This document shows, piece by piece, positions 18,118 through 27,788 of a stretch of 64,000 nucleotides of DNA. The DNA comes from Alteromonas macleodii ATCC 27126 (GTDB lineage: Bacteria > Pseudomonadota > Gammaproteobacteria > Enterobacterales > Alteromonadaceae), in contig NC_018632.1 in the NCBI RefSeq assembly GCF_000172635.2, forward strand, positions 1,798,001 to 1,862,000. Direction: 5' to 3'. Position 1 is the first letter of the stretch. Each line of letters opens with the position of its first letter. Both the position numbers and the translations under genes were made by a program. The notes beneath the pieces were generated by a model. The model did no database searches, had not been told where the DNA came from, and saw nothing but the letters and a program-made list of their open reading frames with translations.

Positions 18118-19671
18118 ATGAATAAAAGCGACCAAAAACAGTACTTTCTTGCTGATAATTTAAAAGCAATTGGGGTGTCATTGCTAAGCGTAGTGGGTGT
18201 GACCCTATTACTCGCTATCGTTATGTTTATGTTTATTCGAGAACAAGAGGAGAGTCGCGCTACAGAAATACTAGATAATGTGCGCGTAGTATTTAGAGAT
18301 GCTGAGATCACGCTCGATTACCTAAATGCGCTGCCGTATCAAACCTGTGAAATGGATAACTTAGCGGAAATGCGAAAAACCTTGTTTCGCTCTCGATTTG
18401 TAAAAGAGATAGGTTTTTATCAAAATAACGAGCTATTGTGCAGTACTTATTTGGGCATTCTAGAAGAGCCCATGAAAGAGGTTAAGCCTGATTTTTATAC
18501 TCAGCTTGGCGACGCTTTTTGGATAAATACTCCTCTTCAGCTTTTCGATAAACAAGCTACCGGTACTATAGTACAGCGCGGACGTTACAACGCAGTATTG
18601 GATATGGATAGTGTCATTGGTTACAGCTACACGCAAGATTGGCAGCTGTTCTACAATGGCGATCAGTTTTATCATATGGCAGGTAATCCTAGCCTTGTCG
18701 GTTCTACCCTCAGCCAAGATGACATGGACGCACGCACTGGCTACTTTTCCTTACAATTTATCCAGTGTGATGAACGCTACAATCATACCTGCCTAAAAGT
18801 GAAATCTGATCACGGTCGCGTATTAGATTTGCACATGGGCAAGCTGGTGTTGTTTGTGTTTGCTATGCTAATGACAGCAGCGTTGACGCATATGCTTACC
18901 TTTAACTATTTAAGACGACGACGTTCACTTGAGTCTCGCGTCAGTAAAGGGCTAAAAGAACATAAGTTCTACTGCTTGTACCAACCTTTTGTAAACTTGG
19001 AATCGGGAAAGGTCATTGGGTGCGAAGTATTGAGTCGATTTGAGGATGAATTTGGGCCGATTTACCCTGACGAATTTATTCCTCAGGTAAAAGAGCAGGA
19101 TATGACCTGGGAATTTACGGTTGATATGATTACCACCGCCATGAGAGAACTCAACGAAAACCCAGAGATCCCCGAAGGCTTTAAGGTATCGTTTAATCTA
19201 TTCCCCTTCGATTTTACCCGCGAAGGTTGTTTGGACCTAGACTTTGTACTAGATATGAACGTAAAGAACTTCAAGTTAGTTTTAGAGATCACTGAAGATG
19301 AGCAAATCGCCACTCATAGTGCGGTGAAGCATATTAAGTCACTGAAGAGTAAAGGCTTCTTATTTGCAATTGACGACTTTGGAGTGGGTTATTCAAATTT
19401 AAGCCAGCTTAAAACGCTAAACTGTGATTACCTTAAAATTGACCGCAGCTTTGTTATGGATATGGAAGATAACAGCATTCGTTCATCACTCATCCCTCAC
19501 ATTGTGAGTATTGCCGAAGGACTTAATGTTGATTTGATTGCAGAAGGGGTTGAAAACATTGATCAATGCAATGAACTGAAAGGATTAACCATCGGCTTTG
19601 GTCAAGGGTGGTTATTTGGCAAGCCACAGTCTGCGGATGCGTTGGCCAAAAGCGTTCAAGGCACGCAATAA
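18118..19671 (+). CDS. CSS-motif membrane c-di-GMP phosphodiesterase (EAL domain)
   Basis: Inner-membrane enzyme of 517 residues that should hydrolyse c-di-GMP. Two membrane segments (near residues 17-40, SLLSVVGVTLLLAIVMFMFI, and near 240-262) flank a periplasmic CSS-motif domain with conserved cysteines (QTCEMDNLAEMRK, NNELLCSTYLG); in E. coli Pdc proteins such domains sense redox state through DsbA/DsbB. The EAL domain follows from about residue 281: CEVLSRF (EVL instead of EAL, ExLxR kept), NLFPFDF, LEITED, IDDFGVGYSNLSQL with both Asp at about 419-420, LKIDRSFV, and IAEGVEN. The catalytic set looks complete. Stands alone after the tRNA array. Confidence 0.92.
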   Translation: MNKSDQKQYFLADNLKAIGVSLLSVVGVTLLLAIVMFMFIREQEESRATEILDNVRVVFRDAEITLDYLNALPYQTCEMDNLAEMRKTLFRSRFVKEIGFYQNNELLCSTYLGILEEPMKEVKPDFYTQLGDAFWINTPLQLFDKQATGTIVQRGRYNAVLDMDSVIGYSYTQDWQLFYNGDQFYHMAGNPSLVGSTLSQDDMDARTGYFSLQFIQCDERYNHTCLKVKSDHGRVLDLHMGKLVLFVFAMLMTAALTHMLTFNYLRRRRSLESRVSKGLKEHKFYCLYQPFVNLESGKVIGCEVLSRFEDEFGPIYPDEFIPQVKEQDMTWEFTVDMITTAMRELNENPEIPEGFKVSFNLFPFDFTREGCLDLDFVLDMNVKNFKLVLEITEDEQIATHSAVKHIKSLKSKGFLFAIDDFGVGYSNLSQLKTLNCDYLKIDRSFVMDMEDNSIRSSLIPHIVSIAEGLNVDLIAEGVENIDQCNELKGLTIGFGQGWLFGKPQSADALAKSVQGTQ

Positions 19672-19772
19672 TACAGATTGATATTTACGTTTTAGCGCTG
19701 TTATTTTTCAGTTGGTGTTGGTAGTGTTTAACGCTACCATTCACCGTCTGGAAATTAAAGAAGAATACTCGC

Positions 19773-20483
19773 ATGCAGGACGTGCTAATTTGCCGCAATA
19801 TTAATAAAACCTATCAAGATGGCAGTAATGCTACCCCCGTTTTACACGATGTCTCTCTTTCAATAAAAGCTGGCGAACATGTTGCTATTTTAGGTAGCTC
19901 CGGCTCAGGTAAAAGCACCCTTTTACATATTCTTGGAGGGTTAGATAAATCTTCTAGCGGTGAAGTCGAATTCAATGGAAAATCACTCGGTCAATTATCT
20001 GGAAATGCATTAGCAAAGCTTCGCAATGACGAAATGGGCTTTATCTATCAATTTCATCATTTACTCGGTGAATTCACAGCGTTAGAAAATGTAGCAATGC
20101 CGCTAAGAATTAGAGGGCTTTCGACCAAATTGGCCCACGGCAAGGCTCGTGAAATGTTAGATGAAGTTGGGCTTTCTCACCGCGTCGACCATTTACCATC
20201 GACCATGTCAGGCGGTGAACGACAGCGTGTGGCAATAGCACGAGCTTTAGTTACCGAGCCATCAGTGGTACTGGCCGACGAACCTACAGGAAATCTTGAT
20301 GACTCGACGGGTGAGCAAATTTATAAACTGCTTACTAGCTTAAGTGATAAAAAAGGGACAGCGTTTGTTGTCGTTACCCATGATATTACCTTGGCCGGGA
20401 AAATGGACAGGGTGCTGAAGATAAAGGACGGCAGATTAGCGAGCGATACGTTATTCAAGGAGAGCCAAGATGCTCGCCTTTGA
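19773..20483 (+). CDS. lolD: Lipoprotein-releasing ABC transporter ATPase LolD
   Basis: ATPase of the Lol complex that extracts lipoproteins from the inner membrane for LolA. 236 residues; Walker [19 protein letters not shown] loop [20 protein letters not shown] (the [11 protein letters not shown] stretch is LolD-typical), signature [15 protein letters not shown], Walker [14 protein letters not shown]. It overlaps the following permease gene by 14 bases, so the two are translationally coupled. Unlike the usual lolCDE order, no lolC lies upstream. Confidence 0.95.
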   Translation: MQDVLICRNINKTYQDGSNATPVLHDVSLSIKAGEHVAILGSSGSGKSTLLHILGGLDKSSSGEVEFNGKSLGQLSGNALAKLRNDEMGFIYQFHHLLGEFTALENVAMPLRIRGLSTKLAHGKAREMLDEVGLSHRVDHLPSTMSGGERQRVAIARALVTEPSVVLADEPTGNLDDSTGEQIYKLLTSLSDKKGTAFVVVTHDITLAGKMDRVLKIKDGRLASDTLFKESQDARL

Positions 20484-21696
20484 ATTGGCCCAACGCTTCA
20501 GAAAAACACGTTCAGAACAGCGTTTCATCTCTTTTATTTCTATGTCATCCACCATTGGGATTGCCCTTGGTTGCTTTGTACTAATTGTGTTGCTGAGCGT
20601 AATGAACGGGTTTGAAAAAGAGCTTACAAGTCGTATTTTGAGTGTGGTTCCTCATGGTGAATTATATAGCAAGAGCGAAAGCGGAATAGAAAATTTAGAC
20701 GCGCAGCTCTATCGTTTGTCTCAAGATAGCCGTATTGCCTCTGTCACGCCATACACAGGGATAACCGGAATGTTGCAGTCAAAGGGGGAATTGAAGGCAA
20801 TTAGCGTTACTGGTATTCCGGTTAACAGTGTTAGCGACAAATATACTGAAAGAGTCACAAGTGAGGATTGGCAACGTTTTTCGACGCAGAAAAATGGTCT
20901 CATTGTAGGAAAGGGTATTTTCGCTTCCATGGACCTTAATATTGGTGACATTGTTCAAATACTCATTCCTCAAACAACTCAGGATCTAACCTTCAAAGCC
21001 CCACGTTCAATTACGCTTTCTATTTCTGGAGTGCTATCTGTTGGCGGTGAACTCGATAACCAACTGGGTTTAATGCACTTGGAAACAGCGTCTGAAGCTA
21101 TTGGTATTTCATCTAAGTCACAAGGAATTCAGTTTACACTTATCGACCCATTTTCATCTTACGACACGATGCGAGATATAGGTTACAGCTACCCTCAGGG
21201 TGTTTACATGTCTGACTGGACACGTACCCAAGGCCACTTATATAACGATATTCAGCTAGTTAGAGCTGTGGTGTATATCGCCTTGACGCTGGTCATTGCC
21301 GTTGCTTGTTTTAACATTGTGTCGTCACTGGTTATGGCGGTTAGAGACAAACAGGCTGCCATCGCAATATTAAAAACCATGGGAGCGACGGATCGTTTAA
21401 TTCGCAATACCTTCGTGTTGCAGGGCGTTATCAATGGCGTTATAGGCATTACTGTAGGTGTGGTTTTAGCGCTACTGGTAGCACCTAACCTCTCTGAGAT
21501 TGTTCGCTTTATTGAGGTGGCGATAGGCATAGAAATTCTATCAGGCGATATATATTTCATCGATTTCCTACCATCTGATCTACATTGGCAAGACGTTGTA
21601 GTAACCGTGGTTGTTGCTATGTTCTTGAGTGTGGGCGCTACTATTTATCCAGCGCAAAAGGCAGCCAAGGTATCACCTTCATCAGCGCTTCACTAA
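20470..21696 (+). CDS. lolE: Lipoprotein-releasing ABC transporter permease, LolE-like
   Basis: Inner-membrane subunit of 408 residues with the LolC/E layout: one N-terminal membrane segment ([21 protein letters not shown]), a large periplasmic domain (about 45-260) and three C-terminal segments. [11 protein letters not shown] and the late [18 protein letters not shown] stretch are nearly identical to E. coli LolE, supporting LolE over LolC. Overlaps lolD. With only one permease gene here, the complex is either a LolD plus homodimer (LolF-like) system or uses a LolC encoded elsewhere. Confidence 0.9.
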   Translation: MLAFELAQRFRKTRSEQRFISFISMSSTIGIALGCFVLIVLLSVMNGFEKELTSRILSVVPHGELYSKSESGIENLDAQLYRLSQDSRIASVTPYTGITGMLQSKGELKAISVTGIPVNSVSDKYTERVTSEDWQRFSTQKNGLIVGKGIFASMDLNIGDIVQILIPQTTQDLTFKAPRSITLSISGVLSVGGELDNQLGLMHLETASEAIGISSKSQGIQFTLIDPFSSYDTMRDIGYSYPQGVYMSDWTRTQGHLYNDIQLVRAVVYIALTLVIAVACFNIVSSLVMAVRDKQAAIAILKTMGATDRLIRNTFVLQGVINGVIGITVGVVLALLVAPNLSEIVRFIEVAIGIEILSGDIYFIDFLPSDLHWQDVVVTVVVAMFLSVGATIYPAQKAAKVSPSSALH

Positions 21697-21719
21697 CTTT
21701 AAGCTCAACAGGGTAAGTA

Positions 21720-21851
21720 ATACCAGTCAGCATAGATCATTACCCACTCAGCGAGAAATTTGAAAGGGTACAGCCATTCCTGCATTCCCACGCTTTGCTA
21801 GGAAGCTTGCCAGCGCCTTCTGAGTGGGCAATTATCTATGCGGATTGGTAT
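21720..21851. repeat. Palindromic MITE-like repeat element, copy B (132 bp)
   Basis: Terminal inverted repeats of about 32 bp: the left end ATACCAGTCAGCATAGATCA + TTACCCACTCAG matches the reverse complement of the right end (28 of 32). The centre contains a further imperfect inverted region (GCCATTCC... and TTGCCAGCGCC). No coding capacity. Related to copy A at 13141 and the lone end at 38401. It lies between lolE and the terminator. Confidence 0.85.
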
Positions 21852-21871
21852 AACGGAGCAAGCAACTAACT

Positions 21872-21903
21872 AAAAAGGCCAGCAATTGATGCTGGCCTTT
21901 TTT
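21872..21903. terminator. Bidirectional terminator between lolE and symporter gene
   Basis: AAAAAGGCCAGC (21872-21883) pairs with GCTGGCCTTTTT (21891-21902) around a 7-base loop; T tract on plus, A tract (T on minus) on the other side. Confidence 0.88.
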
Positions 21904-21963
21904 AGTATGCGACTGCTTCTGTAAACTCATATGTAAATCGAGCTAAAGAAGCTTTTGTAGTCG

Positions 21964-23310
21964 TTATTTATTCTTTTCAAAATGTTCGAAGTCCACATCT
22001 TCCTGCTTCAAACCGGCTTTAGGATCGTTATAAACGCTTTCGTCCAATGCTCCTTCGCTTTTAGCTACAATGCACGACACCATACAGTCGCCTGTAATGT
22101 TTACCGCAGTGCGTGTCATATCCAGCAGTCTGTCTACACCGATAATAAGTGCGATCCCTTCAACCGGTAGGTTCACTTGCTGCAATACCATAGCTAGCAT
22201 GATAAGGCCCACACCTGGCACACCGGCGGTTCCGATAGAAGCAAGGGTGGCGGTAAGTACTACCATCATATAGTCGCCAAGGCTTAAATCGACAGCGTAA
22301 ACCTGGGCAATAAAGACCGTGGCAACACCCTGCATTATGGCCGTGCCGTCCATGTTAATTGTTGCGCCTAGCGGCAGGGTGAACGACGATACCGAGTTAC
22401 CTACGCCAAGCTTGTTTTTCGCCGTTTCCATAGTGACGGGCAAGGTAGCGCTACTGCTTGAGGTACTAAATGCGAATAGCGCAGCGTCACGCATTTTCTT
22501 CATCAAGATAACAGGGTTTAATCCCGATAAAGCTTTTAGCAGCACTGAGTAGGTTACCAGGCCGTGAAGGATTAACACGCCAAATACTAAGAAGAAATAT
22601 TTCGCCAGGCTCAGAATTGTTTCGCCACCAATAGTGGAGAAGAGTTTCGCCATCAACACGTACACGCCGTATGGCGCTAAGTTCATGATGATGGTAACAA
22701 GACGCATGATTACCGTATTAATATCTTCAAAGATAGCGGTAAGACGCTTGCCCGCATCACCTGTCATCGCCATAGCTATACCAAACAGTACGGCAAACAC
22801 AATGATCTGTAGCATGTTGCCCTGTGCCATTGAGTTAATTGGGTTGCTTGGGAACATGTTAACGATAACGTCAGACAGGCTAGGGGCCTCTTTCGCTTGG
22901 AAGGTAGTTTCTGTTGTTAGATTTAGCCCGTCACCCGGAGACACCACTAAAGCTATACTCATGGCTAGTGTTATGGCAATGGCGGTTGTGACAACATAGA
23001 GTCCGACTGACTTTGCGCCAAGTCTTCCCAATTTACTAGGGTCAGACAGTGTGCTGGTTCCGCAAATTAAGGAAACAAACACAAGAGGAACCACAAGCAT
23101 TTTTAAGCTGGCAATAAATATTTGGCCGAGAGTGGAAAATATACCTTCTACAAGAATGTTATACGTTGAGAACTCTAAACCGAATATCGAAAAAGTAAAA
23201 TCTCCGCTATCATCAAACAATAATTGGAGAAAGACACCAGTCAAGATACCGGCAGCCATGCCGATAAAGATGCGGGCGGTTAAACTATATTTATGTGCAG
23301 ATGAAGACAT
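21964..23310 (-). CDS. Dicarboxylate/amino acid:cation symporter (DAACS family)
   Basis: Inner-membrane secondary transporter of 448 residues in the GltP/DctA/GltPh family, using Na+ or H+ to bring in dicarboxylates or amino acids such as glutamate, aspartate or serine. Seen: serine-rich hairpin loop FSTSSSSATLPVTME near residues 280-295, the NMDGTA Na+/substrate motif near 317, the second hairpin ASIGTAGVPG and the substrate-binding DRLLDMTRTAVNITGD helix. The Arg in MTRT after DMTR points to acidic substrates. A C-terminal acidic tail follows. Convergent with lolE, divergent from the Ig-repeat lipoprotein gene. Confidence 0.93.
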   Translation of the reverse strand: MSSSAHKYSLTARIFIGMAAGILTGVFLQLLFDDSGDFTFSIFGLEFSTYNILVEGIFSTLGQIFIASLKMLVVPLVFVSLICGTSTLSDPSKLGRLGAKSVGLYVVTTAIAITLAMSIALVVSPGDGLNLTTETTFQAKEAPSLSDVIVNMFPSNPINSMAQGNMLQIIVFAVLFGIAMAMTGDAGKRLTAIFEDINTVIMRLVTIIMNLAPYGVYVLMAKLFSTIGGETILSLAKYFFLVFGVLILHGLVTYSVLLKALSGLNPVILMKKMRDAALFAFSTSSSSATLPVTMETAKNKLGVGNSVSSFTLPLGATINMDGTAIMQGVATVFIAQVYAVDLSLGDYMMVVLTATLASIGTAGVPGVGLIMLAMVLQQVNLPVEGIALIIGVDRLLDMTRTAVNITGDCMVSCIVAKSEGALDESVYNDPKAGLKQEDVDFEHFEKNK

Positions 23311-23424
23311 TAATGTTCCCTGTGCATTTTTATATTTTTAATCTTTCGTAGTGTGCCAGATTCAGTTGATTTTTAAACATAAAAAACGACGCAATTGTCA
23401 ATAAAAGAGGTTCAGGAACGAATT

Positions 23425-25974
23425 ATGTCGACATTAGCGAAAACGCTAAGCCTAATTAGCGCATTATTTATGCTAACAGCATGTGGTGGGGGCGGTTCAT
23501 CAGTCTCTCGAGATAACACGGATAACGGAAGCGGAGACGGCGGTACCACATCACCGACCTATTCAATCGCTTTAACACTGGAAAATGAAAGTGGAGCAAG
23601 CGACAACAGCCTTTCTGAAGACAATAGTCTGTTTGTTGTTGCGACCGTGTCAGATCAAGATGGCAATCCGCATGCAGACGCGTTACTAACCTTTACGCTA
23701 AGCAACGAACAACTAGCCGAGTTTGGCAACGACACGGGAACGGCGCGTACAAATTCAAATGGTGTAGCCCGATTACGCCTTAATGCCAGCACGGCTTCTG
23801 GAGATGGCGAAATTACCGCTGCGCTCGGTAGCGGCGAAACGGGAACTACCACGTTTTCAGCCACAGCGGTGACAAGCACCGACCCAACAACAATAAGTGT
23901 ATCGCTAGCCCTACAAAATGCAGGTGGGGAAGCAGATAACAGCTTATCTTCTAGCAACGCATTGGTTGCGCTGGCAACCGTGACTAATTCTGAGGGTGAG
24001 CCTCAGGCCGATTTGCTCCTAACTTTCTCATTGAGCAATGATGATTTAGCGACGTTTTCTAACGATACTGCCACTGCACTGACTAATGCAGAAGGCGTAG
24101 CGTCGATCGGTATGTCGGTGGGAAGCGCATCAGGGGATGGTGAAGTAACGGCTACTTTGTCAACGGGTGAAGCGGATTCAACTACATTCAGCTCTTCGGG
24201 CAGTACAACGGTAAGTGAAGAGCCCGCGTCACTGGAGCTTTATGCTAACAGCATTCAGCTCGCCTCAAGCGGTAGTGATGAAGTTGAGTTGATAGCACTG
24301 GTTAAAAATGAACAAAGTGTGCTGATGGAAGGGGTAGAAGTAAGCTTCTCTGCCGCATCAGGCGATGGGGTTGAACTTCAATTAACTCAACCAGAAACCG
24401 CCGCAGATGGTACAGCGCGCGCAATATTAACGTCTCAAAACGATGCGTCAAACCGCACCGTCACCATTACAGCAGGTGCAGGCAGCCTTACGCAAACAGT
24501 TGAAATTACCATTGCTGGTACAGAAGTCACCATCAACGGTGCATCGTCAGTTATTTTGAACGACAGCGTAGATTATACAATTCGTGTTCAGGACTCTGAC
24601 GGAACATCAATTCTCAACCAAGACGTAGTGCTAAGTGCGGTTAACGGAACGCTTAGCAGCACGACTGTTAATACGGGCGCAAACGGACAAGCGACAGTGT
24701 CTTACACTGCATCAACGTCTGGCGAAGATACTATCACTGCGGCAGCACTTAACGCTGAGACCAGCTTTACGGTGCAAGTTCAGCAAGACGAATTTAACTT
24801 TGTCAACTTGCCTACAGAGGAAGTGCCGCTAGGGCAGACTCAAACTATTACGGTCCAGTGGCGTCAAGACAACACGCCTGTGGTAGGTCAGAATGTTACT
24901 TTTAGCGCGTCACGTGGCGTTATTGCGGGCAACGCAACTGTAGTGACCGATGCTGAAGGGCAAGCGAGTATTGATATCAGTGCGAATAATGCTGGTATCT
25001 CTTCAATTACTGCATCAGCGAGTGACGGAAGTGGGAATGTGTTGGTTTCAGCACTCACTCAGATTGAGTTTATTGCTACCACACCTCACACACTGATTGC
25101 CGATGCATCACCTGACATCATTGGCCCTGACGGTCAAACCAGTACCATCAGTGCAGTTGTTCGCGACGTTGATGGAAACTTAGTGAAAAACAGTGTGGTT
25201 AACTTCTCTGTATCTGACGTATCGACCGGATTTGTATCACCTTCTCAGGCAACCACCGACAGCAAGGGGATAGCGACCACTGTCTTTACTTCAGGATCGG
25301 TATCGACTCAAGACGCGGTAGTGGTTACTGCTTTTGTTGCTGACGACCCAGCCATTGACGACGAGGTTGTGTTAACAGTGGGCGCACGTGCTTTTGATAT
25401 CTCGCTAGGAACGGGTAATGAGCTTGAAGAAGCCACATCGACTTCTTACCTAAAGCGCTTTGGTGTGTTTGTATCAGATTCTGCAGGTCAGCCAGTCAGT
25501 GGCGTCAACCTGACTGCGTCAGTTGCGCCGGTAAAATACGTAAATGGCGGTGAGTATAGAACCGGCTTTTGGGTATTCGACGATGATGCTTCTCAATGGG
25601 TTGCAATAGTAAATCAAAACTGTGAAACCGAAGACGTTAACGACAACGGTATTTTGGATACAACACCAAGAGATGAAGATACCAATGAAGACGGTATGTT
25701 AACTCCTGGATTAATTGGGACCATCGCGTTTGCCAACGGTGCAGCGGTGACAGATGAGAATGGTTACGCGGAATTGGAATACCGTTATCCTCGCAGCTAT
25801 GCAATCTGGTATGACGCTGTCATTTCAGTGTTCGGGCAGTCTACAGGCAGCGAAGCAAGTGCGAAGATGCGTTACACCCTAAGTATCTCTGCTGACGACG
25901 TGACGGATGAAGGGGCGTCACCGCCGGCTAATCCATTCGGCGTAACTGATCAGTGTACGCTGGTCACACCATAA
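23425..25974 (+). CDS. Large Ig-like-repeat lipoprotein (invasin/Big-1 type)
   Basis: 849 residues. The start at 23425 (AGGA 8 bases upstream) gives a lipoprotein signal, MSTLAKTLSLISALFMLTAC, with lipobox LTAC and a GGGG linker; a GTG at 23395 is less likely. About six tandem beta-sandwich repeats of 90-110 residues follow, the first two strongly alike (SLALQNAGGEADNSLSSSNA type), with the D-x-x-G-x-A signature of Big-1 domains (TNSNGVARL, TNAEGVASI, TDAEGQASI, TDSKGIATT). The last 190 residues form a different domain with an acidic DVNDNGILD...DEDTNEDG stretch that could bind Ca2+. Surface-exposed role is likely but unproven. Ends in a strong terminator. Confidence 0.87.
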   Translation: MSTLAKTLSLISALFMLTACGGGGSSVSRDNTDNGSGDGGTTSPTYSIALTLENESGASDNSLSEDNSLFVVATVSDQDGNPHADALLTFTLSNEQLAEFGNDTGTARTNSNGVARLRLNASTASGDGEITAALGSGETGTTTFSATAVTSTDPTTISVSLALQNAGGEADNSLSSSNALVALATVTNSEGEPQADLLLTFSLSNDDLATFSNDTATALTNAEGVASIGMSVGSASGDGEVTATLSTGEADSTTFSSSGSTTVSEEPASLELYANSIQLASSGSDEVELIALVKNEQSVLMEGVEVSFSAASGDGVELQLTQPETAADGTARAILTSQNDASNRTVTITAGAGSLTQTVEITIAGTEVTINGASSVILNDSVDYTIRVQDSDGTSILNQDVVLSAVNGTLSSTTVNTGANGQATVSYTASTSGEDTITAAALNAETSFTVQVQQDEFNFVNLPTEEVPLGQTQTITVQWRQDNTPVVGQNVTFSASRGVIAGNATVVTDAEGQASIDISANNAGISSITASASDGSGNVLVSALTQIEFIATTPHTLIADASPDIIGPDGQTSTISAVVRDVDGNLVKNSVVNFSVSDVSTGFVSPSQATTDSKGIATTVFTSGSVSTQDAVVVTAFVADDPAIDDEVVLTVGARAFDISLGTGNELEEATSTSYLKRFGVFVSDSAGQPVSGVNLTASVAPVKYVNGGEYRTGFWVFDDDASQWVAIVNQNCETEDVNDNGILDTTPRDEDTNEDGMLTPGLIGTIAFANGAAVTDENGYAELEYRYPRSYAIWYDAVISVFGQSTGSEASAKMRYTLSISADDVTDEGASPPANPFGVTDQCTLVTP

Positions 25975-25999
25975 AGAGTTTATACTTAACAAGTAACAA

Positions 26000-26028
26000 A
26001 AAGCCGGCTTATAGCCGGCTTTCTTTTT
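26000..26028. terminator. Bidirectional terminator between Ig lipoprotein gene and astB
   Basis: AAAGCCGGCT (26000-26009), loop TAT, AGCCGGCTTT (26013-26022), then CTTTTT on plus and TTTGTT on minus. Confidence 0.9.
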
Positions 26029-26052
26029 CGCTTAATTTTAATCAGACTTAAC

Positions 26053-27393
26053 TTACGCCTGTTGGAATGGGTAAACCGAACCAATTTTAAGGATTTGTGT
26101 AAGCTCATCAAGCGCAGTACGAGATTCAATGAGAAGCTGCGGATCGCGCAAGTCATCTTCGCTTAATTCATCGCGATAGTGTTTGTCGACCCATGCATTT
26201 AAGCGTGCGAACTGTGAATCGTTAATTAACGTATTTTGATTAACCGCGGCGAGTTCTTGGTCATTCATTGCAACGCGCAAACGCAAACATGCCGGACCAC
26301 CGCCATTACGCATGCTTTGTTTAACATCAAAATAATTAACCGACTTAATGGGCGTACCCAGTGTTACCAGCTTGTCTAAATAGCGCTTAACGGCTTCATT
26401 TTCCTCACACTCAGTTGGCGCAATGATGGTCATATCACCACCTGGAAGCGTTATAATTTGCGTATTGAACAAGTAGGTTTTTACTGCGTCTTGTACAGAG
26501 ACTTCAGCAGTCGGCACTTCAATAAAATGCAGCGGTTCGCTACCAAATTTAGCTTGAAGCTCTTTAAATCCAGCGTCTTTTTGATAAAACGCTTGCTCGT
26601 GGAAAAACAACACATTTTGGTTACCAACAGCGATCACATCGTTGTGGAATACGCCCTGGTCGATAACGTCTGGGTTTTGCTGCATGTAAACTACGCCATC
26701 GTCGTCTAGACCGTGTAAGCGAGCTACTGCTTGGCATGCTTCTAGCGTTTGGCGAGCCGGATATTTTTTCGGTGCTGGTTTGCTGGTATCAAATGCATGA
26801 CGACCATAAACAAACAACTCTACGCCTGCCTGACCATAGTTGCTGCAAATTCGCGTGTGGTTAGCTGCACCTTCGTCACCAAAATGCTCGTTATCTGGCA
26901 AGTGCTGGTGATGAGCAAAGTGCTTTTCATTGGCAAATGTACCACGCAGGATATTGCCTGTAACCTGAGGCTCTAGTGAACGATGGAACTTGTTGGTTAA
27001 GTTTGCAGGGGTAAAGTGAACGCGACCATCGGCAGTATCGGCACTAGGAGACACAGTGGCGGCATTTGCAGTCCACATGCTACTGGCAGAACAACAAGCA
27101 AGGAAAATCTCGCGAGATTGCTTTGCAGCGCTTTCTAGCACGCGAGCATCAGAGCCTGTGAAACCTAATCGACGCAGTGCGGCGATGTCAGGACGCTCTT
27201 GTGGGGCCAACACACCTTGAACCATTCCCATATCGGCCAACGCCTTTGCTTTGGCTAAGCCTTGCTTTGCAGCTTGTTTTGGACTGCTCTTTGCGTTTGC
27301 GTTGTTCAGGGAAGCGACATTGCCAAACGACAAACCGGCATAGTTATGGGTAGGTCCTACAAGACCATCAAAGTTAACTTCAAACTGCTTCAT
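26053..27393 (-). CDS. astB: N-succinylarginine dihydrolase
   Basis: Second enzyme of the arginine succinyltransferase pathway: converts N2-succinylarginine to succinylornithine, CO2 and ammonia. 446 residues (E. coli 447). The N-terminus [21 protein letters not shown] is diagnostic; the catalytic His lies in [18 protein letters not shown] and the catalytic Cys in [15 protein letters not shown] chose ATG 27393 (GAGGGAAAGT upstream) over ATG 27405 because family members start at this point. No astA, astC, astD or astE is adjacent, so the pathway is split in this genome. Confidence 0.95.
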   Translation of the reverse strand: MKQFEVNFDGLVGPTHNYAGLSFGNVASLNNANAKSSPKQAAKQGLAKAKALADMGMVQGVLAPQERPDIAALRRLGFTGSDARVLESAAKQSREIFLACCSASSMWTANAATVSPSADTADGRVHFTPANLTNKFHRSLEPQVTGNILRGTFANEKHFAHHQHLPDNEHFGDEGAANHTRICSNYGQAGVELFVYGRHAFDTSKPAPKKYPARQTLEACQAVARLHGLDDDGVVYMQQNPDVIDQGVFHNDVIAVGNQNVLFFHEQAFYQKDAGFKELQAKFGSEPLHFIEVPTAEVSVQDAVKTYLFNTQIITLPGGDMTIIAPTECEENEAVKRYLDKLVTLGTPIKSVNYFDVKQSMRNGGGPACLRLRVAMNDQELAAVNQNTLINDSQFARLNAWVDKHYRDELSEDDLRDPQLLIESRTALDELTQILKIGSVYPFQQA

Positions 27394-27788
27394 ACTTTCC
27401 CTCATTCTTGGAGTTTTGGCGCTTGACCCTATATGTTACTTTTCCATACGCACTGCGATTAATTTAATAGCAGCGGCAACGCTTTCGTTCTTTTACAGGG
27501 GCAAACGATGCACTTCTTCACACCTGAACATGTTGTCAGGCTAGGTTGGAATGGCTGGCATTATACGGCTTTTAAGGCCAATGCCAATCGCGCTGTTTGT
27601 TTTTTGTGCAGTTTTTGCGCGTGTTTAAAGCAAAGGAAAGAATAAGTATGAAGAAGATCTTGTTTTCCATTCACTTTGTAGATATATGTTAAAAAAGAGC
27701 GAGTACCCTATATATAGTGCAAGGTTGCTCCAATTTTCAGAATTTGACGTAAATAGTCATTAAAAATCAATAGGTTTAGTTCAATTAT
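27394..27788. other. Divergent astB-topA intergenic region
   Basis: 395 bp without a supported gene. It must carry the promoters of both genes. A TATATATAG stretch at about 27710 may be part of the topA -10 region; I could not place a confident -35 or an ArgR box. Confidence 0.35.
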
